Below are positions 1 to 11,732 of a stretch of 64,000 nt of DNA, piece by piece. Under the pieces are notes generated by a model. It was not told the origin of the DNA, ran no database searches, and saw only the letters and a program-made list of their open reading frames with translations. Made by a program: the position numbers and the translations under genes. The stretch is from Metellina segmentata (Eukaryota > Arthropoda > Arachnida > Araneae > Tetragnathidae). The DNA is taken from NCBI GenBank assembly GCA_947359465.1, contig OX375876.1:80932359-80996358 (forward strand), given 5' to 3'. Numbering within the stretch: position 1 is the first letter of the stretch; every line of letters begins with the position of its first letter.

Positions 1-258
1 TGTTTAGTTCTCTTTGTCATCACATAATTATGTTTTGATTGAGTAGCATTTTGAATATACTGATTATATTAATTTGCATTAGTGATTAAGTAAAATACAG
101 AATAAGGACTATTCTTTAAAAAAACGGCCTTTTTATTAAAGGTAAGAAAAGTTTATTTATATACTGCTTCTGAAATGGTAGAGTAAGTTACTGGGGACAT
201 GACGATAACGACACTAAGAGCTGTCATTTTGAAAAGCCCCTAATATGACGAAGAAATA
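1..258. other. AT-rich sequence, no gene seen
   Basis: I see no ORF, RNA gene or repeat boundary here. It precedes a gag-like ORF and may be the untranslated leader of that decayed element, but no LTR or primer-binding site is visible. Confidence 0.4.
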
Positions 259-1220
259 GTGAAGAGTTTGCTTGAAAGTATTTCTTTGTGGAGGGTTGAG
301 AGAGAAATGGAAGAAAAGGAAGAGAAAGAAAAGAAAATGGAAGATAAAGATCAAGAAAGGGAATATAAAGATAAAGATCAAGAAAGGGAATATAAAGATA
401 AAGATCAAGAAAGGGAATATAAAGATAAAGAAAAAGAAAGATAATATAATTTGGAAAAATAAAGGATTGAGGCCAGTGGTAGAAATAATAATTGAGAAAT
501 GTCAGGCTCTCAAAATGAAACCAAACTTTTTGATTTTAAGATTCAAAAAAATTGATGCAAAATTTTCCTCTAAATCTCGGAGATATAAATTTATACTTAG
601 TGATGTTTGAATTTCAAACTCAGAGACTAGCTATTGAAAAATCGGATTGGGTGTTTCATTTATTGACTCTTTTGCCTGTGTGTGTGTAGATTAATCGCTT
701 GAGATCCCGATGATGTGTCAGATGATTTCAATTACGTAAAAACATTACTGCATAAGCGGTTTATGTTGAGCCCAGAGAAAGTCCGTTCAAAATTTTTTGG
801 AAATCAATGACGATCGGATTTAACTTGGAACGATTTCCACTTCGAGCTACAAAATTATGAAGAGAAATGGATATCGAGGTTTTATATAAAGGGTTTTGAA
901 CAACTGAAGGATCTTATGGGCACGGGTCAATTGAAAAGGAGAGCTATCTGCGATGCAAAGAATCATTTCTTAGACGATTGGGGGAAAACTACTTCGGCTT
1001 CTAAACAAATGCTGAAATGTTAAACGGCTATGAAAATGTGAGAGGGGGAACAAAAAAGAACCTTGTTCCTGCCCCAAAAGTCAGAGGAGATTAGATCAGG
1101 AAATGGTGTATCCGAATATACTGAGGAATTAAGAATATTATAAAGATAAATATCTAGGAAGTCCGAAGTTTCCGAAAAACAAATGTCAACTATATGAAGA
1201 ACAGAAAGGTCCCCGATGCT
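259..1220 (+). pseudogene. gag-like relic of a Ty3/gypsy-type retrotransposon
   Basis: The first 61 codons (259-444) are almost entirely charged (K, E, D, R) and would form a coiled coil; they contain three copies of a nine-residue repeat KDKDQEREY. After several stops, around 730-1010, frames read as a helical gag/SCAN-like core with recognisable pieces such as LLHKRFMLSPEKVRSKF and QLKRRAICDAKNHF, broken by stop codons and frameshifts. A charged N-terminal coil followed by such a core is typical of gag-like ORFs common in spider genomes (family knowledge). The order gag, protease (1372-1690), integrase (1947-2150) on one strand supports one decayed element with the reverse transcriptase and RNase H deleted. 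No functional product is expected. Confidence 0.6.
341..430 (+). repeat. 27-bp tandem repeat, three units
   Basis: A 27-bp unit starts at 349, 376 and 403, nearly without mismatch, and encodes KDKDQEREY in frame with the gag-like ORF. Because the unit is a multiple of three, copy number could change without a frameshift. The near identity of units contrasts with the decay downstream, so the expansion is probably recent. Confidence 0.85.
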
Positions 1221-1371
1221 ATGAAGTGGGTCAGCTAATCATTTTAAACCCCAATGCCCTAAACTAAAAGAAAAGTTCCCAGCATCGGTAAACAATGTAT
1301 GTACCGAGAAAACTTCCGAAGAAATTTTGGCCCCTTTGATGTTCGTTGCGGTAATTAACAATCGCCACATA

Positions 1372-1690
1372 AAATTACTAAGAGATATTGGGGCATCAAT
1401 GGGCATATCAGCAATAATTACATAGCCCTTTAATGTTGACTGGTGAAAACGTTTGTCTGAGAACGCCGCTTGACAAAGCTCCCATTTGTTTGCCTTTGGC
1501 ACAGGTTGAAATCCAAACGAAAGAGTTCGGTACTTACTACATTAAGGCTGCTGTCATACCGGAAGAACTAGACAAAGGAATCTATATTCTGGGAAACGAA
1601 ACGGCTAAACCGATCGGAGAATATCCGTTACCTCACTTTGTTAAAGCTGTCCAGATGCGTTCTCAAAGAAAAGCAGTATAACATAACCGC
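1372..1690 (+). pseudogene. retroviral-type aspartic protease relic
   Basis: Around 1372-1420 the sequence reads LLRDIGASMG, which aligns to the LxRDTGAS active-site motif of retrotransposon aspartic proteases, with Ile in place of the Thr after the catalytic Asp. A second frame from 1433 to 1681 continues with CLPLAQVEIQTKEFGTYY and then LDKGIYILGNETAKPIGE, which fits the beta-strand and ILG(N/R) flap-distal region of this protease. A frameshift of a few bases near 1425 separates the two parts. It belongs with the gag-like relic upstream. The Thr to Ile change and the frameshift argue against activity. Confidence 0.6.
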
Positions 1691-1946
1691 CCAGCCTGCA
1701 TACTGGAAACCGAAGTGTGTAAAGATAAAAAGGGGATTGCTGAATTAAACAAGGGGTCGAATGAAGGAACAGACGGTTTCATGGGAACAAAAAATGGGGA
1801 CAGTTAAGAGTTACCCCCTATAATGAAATAGAACATATTGAGTTACCGGAGAGAGAACTGCTAAAGGGGGAATTAGAGCTATTAAGGGTAAAACCATAGA
1901 CTTAGTAAACGGGTAGACAGCAAGAGCTCAGAAATGTTGTAAGACT

Positions 1947-2150
1947 TTGAGAGAAATTTATGATTCTGCATCATTGAATAAGTCAGGGGAGGGTTCGACA
2001 ACTAAAGATAAATATAACATCGATAACGAGTTGCTATTTCGTTGTCAGAAAAATCACTTGAGGAATGAAAGGAAAACGTTAGTTGTGCCTGAGGAATATA
2101 GAATAAAAATGAAGCCTTTGTATCACGAGGGAACCCTGTCAAATATTTAG
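1947..2150 (+). pseudogene. integrase N-terminal (H2C2-side) fragment of the same element
   Basis: The frame contains a stretch reading LVVPEEYRIKMKPLYHEG, which matches the segment just before and including the first His of the zinc-binding domain in Ty3/gypsy integrases (VVP..YR..++...HEG). The chain ends at a stop just after HEGTLSNI, before the paired Cys. Reverse transcriptase and RNase H, normally lying between protease and integrase, are missing, so an internal deletion of over 1.5 kb relative to a complete element is inferred. Confidence 0.6.
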
Positions 2151-2614
2151 TCGTTTGGGATTTTCACCCACAGAACTTTTATTACAGAACACAAAAACAG
2201 GTTTGAGTGTATTCAATTTTTTTTTTTGTATTCCAAATTGTATTTCTATTTTCTTCTAAGATTTTTTTTGGAAAGCTTTTTTTTGTTGCTGTCTTATACG
2301 CCTTTTCTTTTTTCAAATTTTGTTAAATTAAAATAAATACTTGATATTTTTTAGGATTTTTTGTTGTTTTGATTTTAAGGTGTTTTTGTTGTTTTGGAGG
2401 GTTGTGAATGCATTTTCACAGGGCTAGCAATATTTAGGTTACTGAATTCTTAAACTTAATAATACGCTATAAGATATCCTTAGGTGGAGTAGTTGTTACT
2501 TTAAATATATCATTATTCATAATATTAAATAGTTATTTCATTCTACATCATTAGACACACGTTTACATAACAAAGTTCAGCGATCAGCGTCTAGTTGTTA
2601 AAATAGAATATATA

Positions 2615-3790
2615 CACAGTCCAGTCATATTAATGTGACCACCTGTCAAAAGCCAGAATTATCACCTTTGGCAAAGCGGACCGCTGCGAGACGTGCTGGA
2701 AGAGAGTCCATTAGGTTTCTGAAGGTTTTCACTGGGATGTTGAGCCATGCCGACTCCAGTGTCGTGGCCAGCTGCGCTAGATTACGCGGTTGAGGATCCA
2801 TGGCGCGAACACCCCGATTGAGGTCCCCCACCGATTCTCCATTGGGTTTAAATCCGGTGAGTTTGCTGGCCTTGAGAGTACGGTAAACTCATCCTGGTAC
2901 TCTTCGAACCACGCACATACACTGCGAGCTGTATGACACCTTGCACTGTCCTGCTGGTAGATACCATCATTCTGAGGAAAAATAATTCGCATGTAGGGGT
3001 GGACATGGTCCGCAAGGACAGATGCTCACTTGTGCTGATCCATCGTGCCTTCTACAATGATGAGTGCACCCAGTGAATGCCAGGAAAACATTCCCCAAAC
3101 CATAATGCTCCCTCCTCCAGCAAGGATCCTTCCGGCAATTGTTGCAGGGTGTTTGCTTTCAGACGTTTCACGCCGTATACGCCAACGTCCATCTGTCCGA
3201 TGGAGCATAAAACATGATTCATCGGAAAAAGCCACCTGTCGCCATTCTGTGGACGTCCAGTTGCGGTACGGGCGTGCAAATTTCTGCCTTCGTCACCGAT
3301 GAACAGCAGTCAGCATAGGTGCATTAACCAGGCGTCTGCTGCGGAGGCCCATGCGCAGCAACGTTCGCTGAACCGTTGTTGAGGATACACTCTTAGTAGC
3401 TCCTTTGTTCATCTGGGCGGTCAGTGGCTCAACAGTTTCACGTCTATTCGCCCGAACGCATCTCCGTAGCCTTCGTTCACCTCTGTCATCTATAGCTCGT
3501 GGTGCACCACATGTACCACGCCGCTGATTTTGGATAGTGCCATTTTGTCATGCACGGTATACTTTTACCACGGCGGCACGCGAACATTTCTCAAAATTAG
3601 CCGTTTCCGAAATGATTCCACCCTTGACCCGACAGTCAATAATAATGCCCTTTCAGATAAATCGCTACGTTTCTGCATTACGCCAACGATTGAAATGCTT
3701 TCCGATGCCCTAGGACATCCTTAATATATAAACTCCACTGCAATGTGCTGCCACCTGCCTTTTGTGATTGGTTATTTCACGTTGACAAAC
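2615..3790 (-). mobile_element. Tc1-like DNA transposon, right end lost
   Basis: The left end starts CACAGTCCAGTCATATTAAT directly after TATA, as expected for a Tc1-like TIR next to its TA target. Comparison with the uninterrupted paralogue at 58984-59078 dates it after the large duplication. The expected right inverted repeat is absent, and about 95 bp of host sequence present in copy 2 are missing here, so the right TIR and flank were probably deleted together. Confidence 0.75.
2646..3724 (-). pseudogene. Tc1-like transposase (broken)
   Basis: Read on the minus strand, consecutive frames give an HTH region (3724 to about 3400), then VAFSDESCFMLHRTDGRWRI (first catalytic Asp in FSDES), GGSIMVWGMFSWHSLG, IYQQDSARCHTARSV (second Asp in QQDSARCH) and SRPANSPDLNPMENRWG (third acidic residue, Glu, in NPMEN). 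This is the DDE triad and order of a Tc1-family transposase, in which the enzyme cuts and joins element ends at TA sites. Frameshifts near 3290 and 2990 and stops in the N-terminal part mean it is inactive. Length and motif order match a full-size family member of about 340 residues. Confidence 0.85.
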
Positions 3791-6700
3791 AAAAAGTGGG
3801 TAAAGCTGTTAAAGTAATCTTATTGATCCACTGTGGAAGTTATCACATTGATGTCGACTTTTGTATTTTAAGTGCTAGATGACTATATAAGGTTAGGTAT
3901 GTTCAATGCATATTATCCGTTCTGCAACCTGTAGTCTTCCCTGTATGACATCAATATTCAACACCATTTTGACCTTCTTGATCCATCTAATTTTTTCCTG
4001 TGTTTCTTTCAACCAATCGATGAGGCTAACTCATATATGTCTCGTAGTAAAAGCAATGCATTACCAGAAAATCTAGGGACACTCAGAAGGTTATTAAAAA
4101 AAACGAAAGCTTTTAACTATGGTTACTCAAATATATTTCACACACAGCGTCACTTTAGAAACAATTTCACTTCTCTAGTTCTCCAAGTTCACAGATTTTC
4201 AAAATAACACTCAGCAAATCCTTAACAGAAGATATTTGTTAGATGAGATGCAAAAAAAATTTATAGGAAATTACATCATTACTATATACGGAATTATTGT
4301 CGAATTTGAAATGGAAGAATCGTGGTCGCACTGTCAGAGAAGAAGATAAAATAATTCATATAATCCTGATTTGTTTAATGCATTTGTCTCTCCACACTCG
4401 ACGCTTATCTTCGATTCTGAACAGCATTGCTTCAAAATTTAGTCACATGTTGGAGATTCGACTTGTAATGTTGACTTCGTTACCTTTTATTTCTACTTTT
4501 TTTGTATATTTATCTCGCATAGCCAGCTTCCGTTTCCGTTACCTACCTTTTAAAAACAAGCAGCTATCGTATCCTAATGAAATGAAAGAATGTTTCAATG
4601 AAAAAAAGAGAGTGCCAAGAATCGCGCGTTATCATGTTCATAGACAAATTTCTTTGTGATTATCAATGATAAATTGAGATTCATTGACAGACTCATTTAA
4701 AAGTATCTGGCAAGAAAAGTGAATACTCCGTGGAAAGAGAAATCAATGTTGCAATGTGATTATGTTAATTTAGCTCACGCTCAACCAAGAAATCAATTGA
4801 TTTCTAAATAGTGTAATCGCAAAAATTTGTTTAGTATAATGAAACGAAAATCTCATAATATATCGCTTTTCTAATTGTATCTATTATCTTCAAAAGATAT
4901 TCAGAAACGTTATTCTGTCTGTGTAGGCATTTTTATATACAAATGAGATATATCACACTTAAAAAAATTATATCGATATCTGCATCTGCATATTTTGTTC
5001 AAAAAGGTTTAACAGAGCACTACATAGAAAACCCAAGTTTAGAAATTTAGTAATTATTCTTAGCTTAATAAGATGGTCTAATCCGATATATGAATAGCTT
5101 CATAATTAGTCATACTATGATAACTTTTTGAAAGAATTCTAATGTTATTCGTCTTGCACACCTTTCTACAAATTTGCGTGACTAAAATCGATCAATTGTA
5201 AAGTAAATGCAACTTTCAATCCTAATTTAAACTTCATTTCGGTTCAAATATACCAGATTATACACATCATGAACTGAATATAATTATAAAAAAATTAATC
5301 TAAATTTCAGAATTTATTCAATGTTACATAACAATTTTATATTTAATAATAACATTTACTAAACATCACTATTTATCAAAGCATATTTTTATTTTGCATG
5401 TTTTTGTCAGCAGTTATTATTTATATTTACGAGGCAATATATTAGTTTTGGTCGATTGTATCGCTCGACGCATTAAACTTCTTAAATAACTCCGTTTGCA
5501 TCGCTGTGCTACCCAATGAAATATTTACAATGGTTCAAAAGTACAAATGATACCTTGAACTTTGCTTTTAAATTCTATTTCTTAATACCCACAAAAGAAC
5601 TTCCGAGATTATTTTCACGAACATTATTTTAAGAACGAAAAACCTTTAAAAGCATTCAAATTGTATTATGTACATATTCTATTCTAAACTCGTAAAATAA
5701 TTTCTTAAATGTTGAAATAATCAAAAGGCAATTGTTTAAATTCTGTGAGTACTTGATGTGTTGACATGGCGCCCCTTATTAAATATAAATATATAGTCAT
5801 AGTACTCAATGATCAACACATTAAAGTACACGAAAAATGCATAAATCTTTCGCTTTTCTTGGGACGAATCTACAACTACAATAAGAGGTAAACAAATTAG
5901 CAAAATGGGTTCTGAAATTGGTACTACCACACATCTACCACACATGCAATTCAAAGGGTCTGACCAGAAATGCATTCAAAATTATCAACAACAAAAAAAA
6001 CCATTCAAAAATCAAAATATTAGAAATGTATGAATATTTAAAAAACGTGACAGGACAATAAAAGGAATCCAAAAAGAAGTAGATGGTACTTTTCTTACTC
6101 AGAATTAGATGCCTTGCAGCACAACTGTCGAAAATTGAAATATACTTCTCCAGGGGACGACATAATTTGAAGAACTTACAAGCTTTCAGCATGAATGAGG
6201 ATTACCATCACATCAGCACGAGTCTGGGATCCACTCAACAACAGCCCGAAAGCTTTTGAAGCTTTATTGGGATGCCAGAGACAAAATGATGAGCGGGGAA
6301 CAGCATCTAGGAAAAACAGCATCTACTAAATACTATGAAAATATTTGACTTTTAAACTCAAACAGACTGCACATAACAATAAATTTTTCCCCCACAATCC
6401 CCAGGCTCCGATACTGTGGTATAAGTGTCCCAAAGACATCACTATGTAGGGATAGGCGATGCGAATATGTCTTAATATTTTTAGCGGTGACTAACTCAGA
6501 GGGCTGGCAAGCGGGGTGGTCCATAAAACTAGTATTTAAAGGAGCGGAATTTTATTAATACTCAATAAAAGTGGAATTTTTATTATTTTTCTAGAAAAAA
6601 AATGTTTTATAAATTTAAGCAATATTTCCTTATCAGAATTATTTCCCATTACAATGCATGTGAAGTGAATGTCTATATATATTTCATCTTTAGAACGCAG

Positions 6701-7060
6701 CGCTCATAATTCCCATTTTTCTTTCATGCAGCCCCTTCAATTGTATTAAAATTTAGGAGAGCGAAAAGAGAGAAAACATTAAAACTCTGATCAAGAAGGA
6801 GTAAAGACAGAAAAAAAACAAGTTGAAAATTAGTAAAGCCTTGCTTTATGCTAATATTTATACATTTTGAATGATCAAATGTACAAGAAATTACTATTGA
6901 GAACAAATTAAAAGTTCATATTGTATAGTCAATGTCTGAGGTAACGCACTGCAATGGTTCCCCAGTCACTGTGGTGTTCATGATAATAAATTGACGAATG
7001 TCTTAGTTAAGGTTGGTTCTGAATCACTCAAACTATGTCTTCTCGCTTAATTACATTCAT
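3791..7060. other. Duplicated AT-rich sequence without a supported gene
   Basis: This is the bulk of duplication copy 1. The 120-codon ORF at 4297-4659 and the minus-strand 79-codon ORF at 5736-5975 are the longest frames, but both are frameshifted in copy 2, so I do not call them genes. An imperfect internal echo, ATTGGGATGCCAGAGACA (6265) and ATTGGGATACCAGACAGA (7379), also occurs in copy 2 and may mark an old internal repeat. Confidence 0.5.
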
Positions 7061-7070
7061 TGAAAAGTAG

Positions 7071-7078
7071 TATAAATA
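7071..7078 (+). promoter_or_regulatory. Candidate TATA box conserved in both duplication copies
   Basis: TATAAATA within AGTATAAATACAAAT is preserved at 7071 and 63443 with conserved flanks over several hundred bases. A start near 7100 would be expected. Conservation could simply reflect shared descent of the duplicate. Confidence 0.35.
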
Positions 7079-7286
7079 CAAATTTCAAACCATTTGGATT
7101 TGATACTTAAAAAATTAATGCTAAAGAGAAATACTGGAACTCATTGCCAAGGTCTCAGTTGCCATAGGATCCCAGAGATACAGGAGTCACTTGTTTTCGT
7201 GTTCTGTTCGCTACAACTACCAACCAAATCATTTATATTGAATTGGTTTCTCTTACTCTCCAATCTGCTCTTTGTATTTCTTTTCA

Positions 7287-7357
7287 GACAAGACAGGAAT
7301 ACTTGCGTGGATATTCCTGACGACTTATTGAATAATACTGCTAATCTAATTATATAA
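7287..7357 (+). other. Candidate terminal coding exon shared by the duplicates
   Basis: A pyrimidine-rich tract ending TTTCTTTTCAG (3' splice-site-like, AG at 7286-7287) is followed by an open frame reading DIPDDLLNNTANLII and a stop at 7355-7357. In copy 2 the same tract, the same frame and the same stop exist (about 63658-63737), reading DIPDDALNNTANEVI. Most substitutions between the copies change the residue. Alternatively the frame runs on from an ATG at 7094, but that ATG is not present in copy 2. I do not recognise the peptide. Confidence 0.3.
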
Positions 7358-7445
7358 TTTATTTCTGCTTTTAGTCTATATTGGGATACCAGACAGATAC
7401 ATGGCAAAAGTGTTGAAGTCTGGAGTAGGATTGAAAGAACTTGTA

Positions 7446-7590
7446 AGAAAGAGAGAAGAAACAGAATACTAAATCCTCACAGAATAAGTCATTAAAAAAG
7501 AGAGGAGAACAGAATACTAAATCCTCAAACAGTAAAGCACTCAAAAAGAGAGGAAAAACAGAATACTAATCATCACAGAGTAAAGCAATT
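7446..7590 (+). repeat. About 49-bp tandem repeat, three units
   Basis: GAATACTAA recurs at 7464, 7512 and 7561 with flanking AAAGAGAGGA and CAGTAAAGCA. The corresponding place in duplication copy 2 (about 63830-63870) has only one unit, so the expansion occurred in copy 1 after the duplication, or was lost in copy 2. Confidence 0.8.
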
Positions 7591-7770
7591 TAAAGTTGCA
7601 TATTTGACGGTCTTCCAAGGTCAAAACGTAGTTTGATCAATCATGTCCCAATTTGAATCACTTAAAAAAGCAAGGGCAGCCTCACTTTTCATGTAGCGTC
7701 ACGATTTAAGAATAAAAAGGTTGATCCGGGCTTCACCCAATAAATTAATTAAATAATTTACTGAATTTTA

Positions 7771-8180
7771 CTGAATGTTAAATACACTGAATTTTAAAAA
7801 CATCGATGGTTTGGGGGCGATGCATTATCAACATCGATGTTTTAATTTTGAATATCGATGTTTTGCTGTCGATGTAGCACCACTAGTTGCTAAACCAGTT
7901 TTAAGAAATGGGGAAAAAAGTTTAAACCCACTAAAATTTAAAAACATCGATGGTTTTGGTGCGATGTATTATCAACATTGATGTTTTAATTTTTAACATC
8001 GAAGTTTCAAAACATCGATGTTTTTCAAACGATGTAGCCCCACTAGTTGTTAAACCAGTTTAAAGAAATGGGGAAAAAGTTTACTGAATTTTAAAAACAT
8101 CGATGTTTTGGGGACGATGTATTATCAACATCGATGTTTCAATACATCGATGTTTTGCTGTAGATGTCGCATCACTAGTT
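7771..8180 (+). repeat. About 150-bp tandem repeat rich in CATCGATG palindromes
   Basis: Three units begin with AACATCGATG at 7798, 7942 and 8095 (periods about 144 and 153). Each contains several AACATCGATGTT-like palindromes and a shared block CACTAGTTG.TAAACCAGTT followed by AGAAATGGGGAAAAA. The palindrome core ATCGAT resembles target sites of BEAF/DREF-type chromatin proteins of insects; whether it is bound here is unknown. Confidence 0.8.
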
Positions 8181-8740
8181 TGTCTTAGGATAAAGATATC
8201 ACTAATAATTTTGTATTTACAAAATGGTACTAATTAGTATATTTATCCTAATTATTTAAATTTGTATCCTCCACTTAGTATGCACTTAAAGTTTGTTAAA
8301 AACATGGTGACATCTGTTAAGGTTAGTATCAAACGGGTTTCCAATTCAATACTAGTGGTCCGTTTACTTGGAAAAAATTTTAACTTTCGTTTTCTCCACA
8401 TAATAATTTTCTAGTGTAATGAATATGAAATGTATGCACTTCCATCACTTGATCTTCAGAATACAACATTTAAAATCCAATCCTTTTCGTGTACATCCCA
8501 GCAATCCCATTGTTATATAGAAAAGAGAAGAGAAAAATATTTTAATTGACTTCCCACAGACAGTCCATAGAGCACAAGAGAACACAAGGATTTTCTTTTC
8601 CTACTTCGCCCTGGAGACCTATTAACCTTTTGCTAGTCCTTATGGCGAGTCAATAATAGCAAAATTTGAATGTTGAGATTATTAATATATCAACAAAATT
8701 ATCTTCAGTGTTGACCTGAAAATTGAATTTTGAGAGTGTG
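8181..8740. other. AT-rich spacer, nothing recognised
   Basis: I see no ORF, RNA gene or repeat end in this stretch. Confidence 0.4.
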
Positions 8741-8932
8741 ACATGTTAGCCTCATTTGTCCCATGTCCCAAGAAGTCTCTGGAGCATCTCTCGCCTCTGA
8801 CAGTAAAATTTTCCAAACTGAAAACGAACGTCTTTTATCGACGAACGCGACCGTTTAGTGGCAACCCTGGGCGCATCATCGTTCCGCCAATTCGTAATGA
8901 ACCGTGTCCCCCCTTCCCGCATCAAGAAGAGG

Positions 8933-9024
8933 GATATAAGCAGCAGCATCCTTTCGTGCTCCAGTTACACAAACAGATATCTCCTTTCTCCGGCCGATCA
9001 TCTGTCAGACCAGCTTCCGCAGGT
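8933..9024 (+). promoter_or_regulatory. Candidate core promoter with a non-coding first exon and splice donor
   Basis: A local GC-richer patch carries GATATAAG (TATA at 8935-8940); 28 bp downstream is an initiator-like CTCCAGTTAC (A at 8963). The next 60 bases contain no ATG and end in TTCCGCAG, followed by GTAAATATT, a good 5' splice site (GT at 9023-9024). Spacing of TATA, initiator and donor is as expected for an arthropod promoter with an untranslated exon 1. The nearest matching acceptor on the same strand before an ORF is just before the serpin ATG (AG at 25956-25957), so it may be the serpin promoter with an intron of about 17 kb. The 141-codon ORF at 8743-9168 overlaps it but shows no family resemblance. 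Confidence 0.4.
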
Positions 9025-9169
9025 AAATATTCACACTTTTGTTCCAATTCAAGAGCAGGTGAAAAAAGTAAGGAATTGATATCAAATCAGATGTTAATGC
9101 TAAATTCGGTAGATTTTCTAGCAGAGTCGGCATCTAATTGTTCTAAATTTGTAACTACAACTTCATAGC

Positions 9170-11730
9170 TTTTATTTAATCATCTTCAGTGCTGAATTCA
9201 TCATTATTTTTTGTTCTGAGGAATTTGGAGATAGTGTGCGTCTGTTTGAGAGTATCTTCGGGTTTTTTTTCCCTCGAGTGATATAGAATTTAAAAAAGAG
9301 TAGAACAAAAGATTGTTCTCTTCCAGCCGAATAGAACAGAATTGGATGCATCAATGGATCTTTGAAGTAATTTGAAGGTCTGGAAACAATTTTTGTTAGA
9401 TATGAAGTAATTCCGAATATATATTTTGCCAAAATATCAAATTAAGTACAAAAACTATGTTATGTAGTTACAAATCGAATATCCAAAGACTGGAATGAAA
9501 CAGATATTTTTGTAGTTTGAATCAATAAGAAAATTACATTATATTTCATCATACTTAAAAGTCATTAATTTTTTTTTAGTCGTTTCTCTTTTTGACTAGT
9601 TAATAATGAAATATCTGTTTTAATGGGATATCAAATCACAAATTAACTACCTCAAAATTATTTTTAATGTGGTTCTAGCAGTTCTATGGAGAACTTTATA
9701 AATAATGCGTTTTCTGAGAGGAGATTCAATTTCACATCTATCAAAAAACATTCACCACTATAAGCCAATTAATGTTTCAAAAAATATATATTAATAACAG
9801 AAGACGAATTGGGTACCCCGAAATAGCAATTATTATGAATAATATTTATAATTTAATTCGTTATTGTCTGTTTCTTCTCTTAATGACACCAATCTGTTTC
9901 TTTACATCTTAAACAAAATTCCCAAATTAAATAAATCGTATGGGTTAGTAATGTATCAGTTATTAATGCATTTGAGGTAAATATAGAGGGAAAAGTTAGT
10001 TCATAACCGTGAATTCTATTCCGGAATATGTCAGTGTGAGTAACGACTTTAACATGTCTTGATTAGTGAGGTGATTATTTTCATGAGTCCATAATGTATT
10101 AAACTATCACATGGGTTAAACTGAAGTGTGCAGAATCGAAGTGTTAACTATTCGTTATATTGGGTATTTTTTTTACAAAAATTAGGCAAAATAGTGAAAA
10201 AATGTATTCCGTAAAAATGTAAAGTAAAAGGACATAAATCCTTTGAGGTTGGAATGCCTTTTTGTTTATTTTTATCGAAACACAGATAAATTTTTCTAAG
10301 ACTATTTGTATTCGTGTAAGTATCAGCTTCATAAATGTACTTTAAAATGCTGCCATTTGTAAGCAGTAAACAGTTGTTAACAAAAACTTCTAACTGTATT
10401 GTTTCAATGTTTTATAATCCGTAAGGCATAGTTTGAATCACAGAATATTTAGTACATGCGTATTGCTATGAGATCAATTCGAAAAGTTAATATACATACC
10501 ACATTTGTCATTAGTAACTTGTTGTGTGACTGAATTGCTTAAAATCTAAAAAAGCATATTAAATTAGTCGCAGATTAATTGAGATAAGGTCGATTAATAG
10601 GCATAAGGAAATTATTAACGGCACACAAAAGAGTGAAATACAATGGGTAAGTTACAGGAATCGAAATTATGCCGCTTTTAACTCACAGATTGCTGACGAA
10701 GTGGTTCAAACCAACTGAGTCATGACAGGGGCTATAAAATAAATAAATGCGTTTAGGAAATAAATATATTTTGTTTTTTTTTTTCAATACATTTCAAGCA
10801 AAAATTTAAGTGAGCCTATGGAATATTCGTGTAGTTCCTCGTATGAGTATTAAGATCATTAGCAGTGAAGTTCAATATAGAACAAGAAATGAGAAAGGGA
10901 AGAATTAAGTAACATTCCGCAAATATATGAGTTTTGCTTGAATTAAATCTGAAAGAATAGACAACACATGCCTAAAACAAACATGTTTGTTTCCTTTAAA
11001 GTTATGTTATATGTAGGTTTGACTAAAAAAAATACTTGTGCTGGTCTAAACATTTCCATAGTTCACTATATTCTTTGAAGACAGAATTGCTCTAAAGAAT
11101 TTGGAGCCCGTGACATATATTTTTGAATCAAATGAGGGAAAAGTTACGAGTACCAAAAGGGTTAAATCACCTTAATATTTGTATCTGATGAATCATCATG
11201 ACCCACTTTCTATCTGCTAAAGATATTTTTGTAGTTTTCTTTCAGTGGCCTCTGGGTAGCTCCACTTTCTCATAGTACTCGCCTAGCAACAAGATAAGTC
11301 GACTATTATTTTCACGTGTGCTTCATGCCCCTTTTGCTGGACACTTCAGATAGCATCATTTCATTTTCATGGCTGTGAGAATTGCTCTAATTAATGTTCT
11401 GATCGCGGGTGTGGGTTTTTCTTTGTTCAGAATGAAATATTATAATTTAATTACAAGGTAATGTTTTGTAACTTTGATTAAATTTAAATCTTATAGAATC
11501 AGTTTAATCGCTCAAGAATCTTTTAAACCTCTACCGAGTGATGAAGTTTTTGAACTTTTTGAAAACACTACCCAAAGACATTCCTTACTGTTTTAACATA
11601 AAATTAAGTCAGACCCGCGCAGGAAATCTTTTTTTCTTTTACTGATTTGCTACTGAGAGGTTTCAATAAGGCAATAGAAGACCATATAATAATGATATGC
11701 AGACTGAGTCAAGTGTTAACAGATTTCCTT
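9170..11730. other. Long AT-rich stretch, nothing recognised
   Basis: This stretch has no ORF over about 90 codons and no repeat end I can define. If the promoter at 8933 belongs to the serpin, it would be intron. Confidence 0.4.
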
Positions 11731-11732
11731 GG

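Larger units (their letters stand above)
2215..7735 (+). repeat. 5.5-kb direct duplication, copy 1
   Basis: This segment aligns by eye, in the same orientation, with 58465-64000. Shared landmarks include GTCTTATACGCCTTTTC (about 2292 and 58530), CATCATTAGACA, the TATA-containing block near 7071/63443 and CACTTGTTTTCGTGTTCTG (about 7187/63560). Copy 1 has a Tc1-like insertion (2615-3790) absent from copy 2, and lacks about 1 kb present in copy 2 (59157-60140). Divergence is moderate, with many small indels. ORFs such as 4297-4659 and 5736-5975 lose frame in the other copy, so most of it does not look coding. The offset is nearly constant at 56.27 kb over 3871-7735. Confidence 0.9.

Noticed and set aside
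214..408. Minus-strand ORF of alternating Ile and Phe
   Set aside because: Shadow of the purine-rich tandem repeat on the other strand.
3873..3905. TATA-like TATATAAGG near 3886 as a promoter
   Set aside because: Not preserved in copy 2 (CTATTTAAAG) and no exon-like sequence follows.
4297..4659. 120-codon ORF in duplication copy 1
   Set aside because: The paralogous sequence near 60570-60900 has indels that break the frame, and the translation shows no family features.
5736..6192. Overlapping minus-strand ORFs of 79 and 85 codons
   Set aside because: Frame is not maintained in copy 2 (61900-62272); low-complexity hydrophobic translation typical of AT-rich chance ORFs.
8743..9168. 141-codon ORF overlapping the candidate promoter
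   Set aside because: No recognisable domain; it spans the proposed TATA box and splice donor and is more likely chance in a GC-richer patch.
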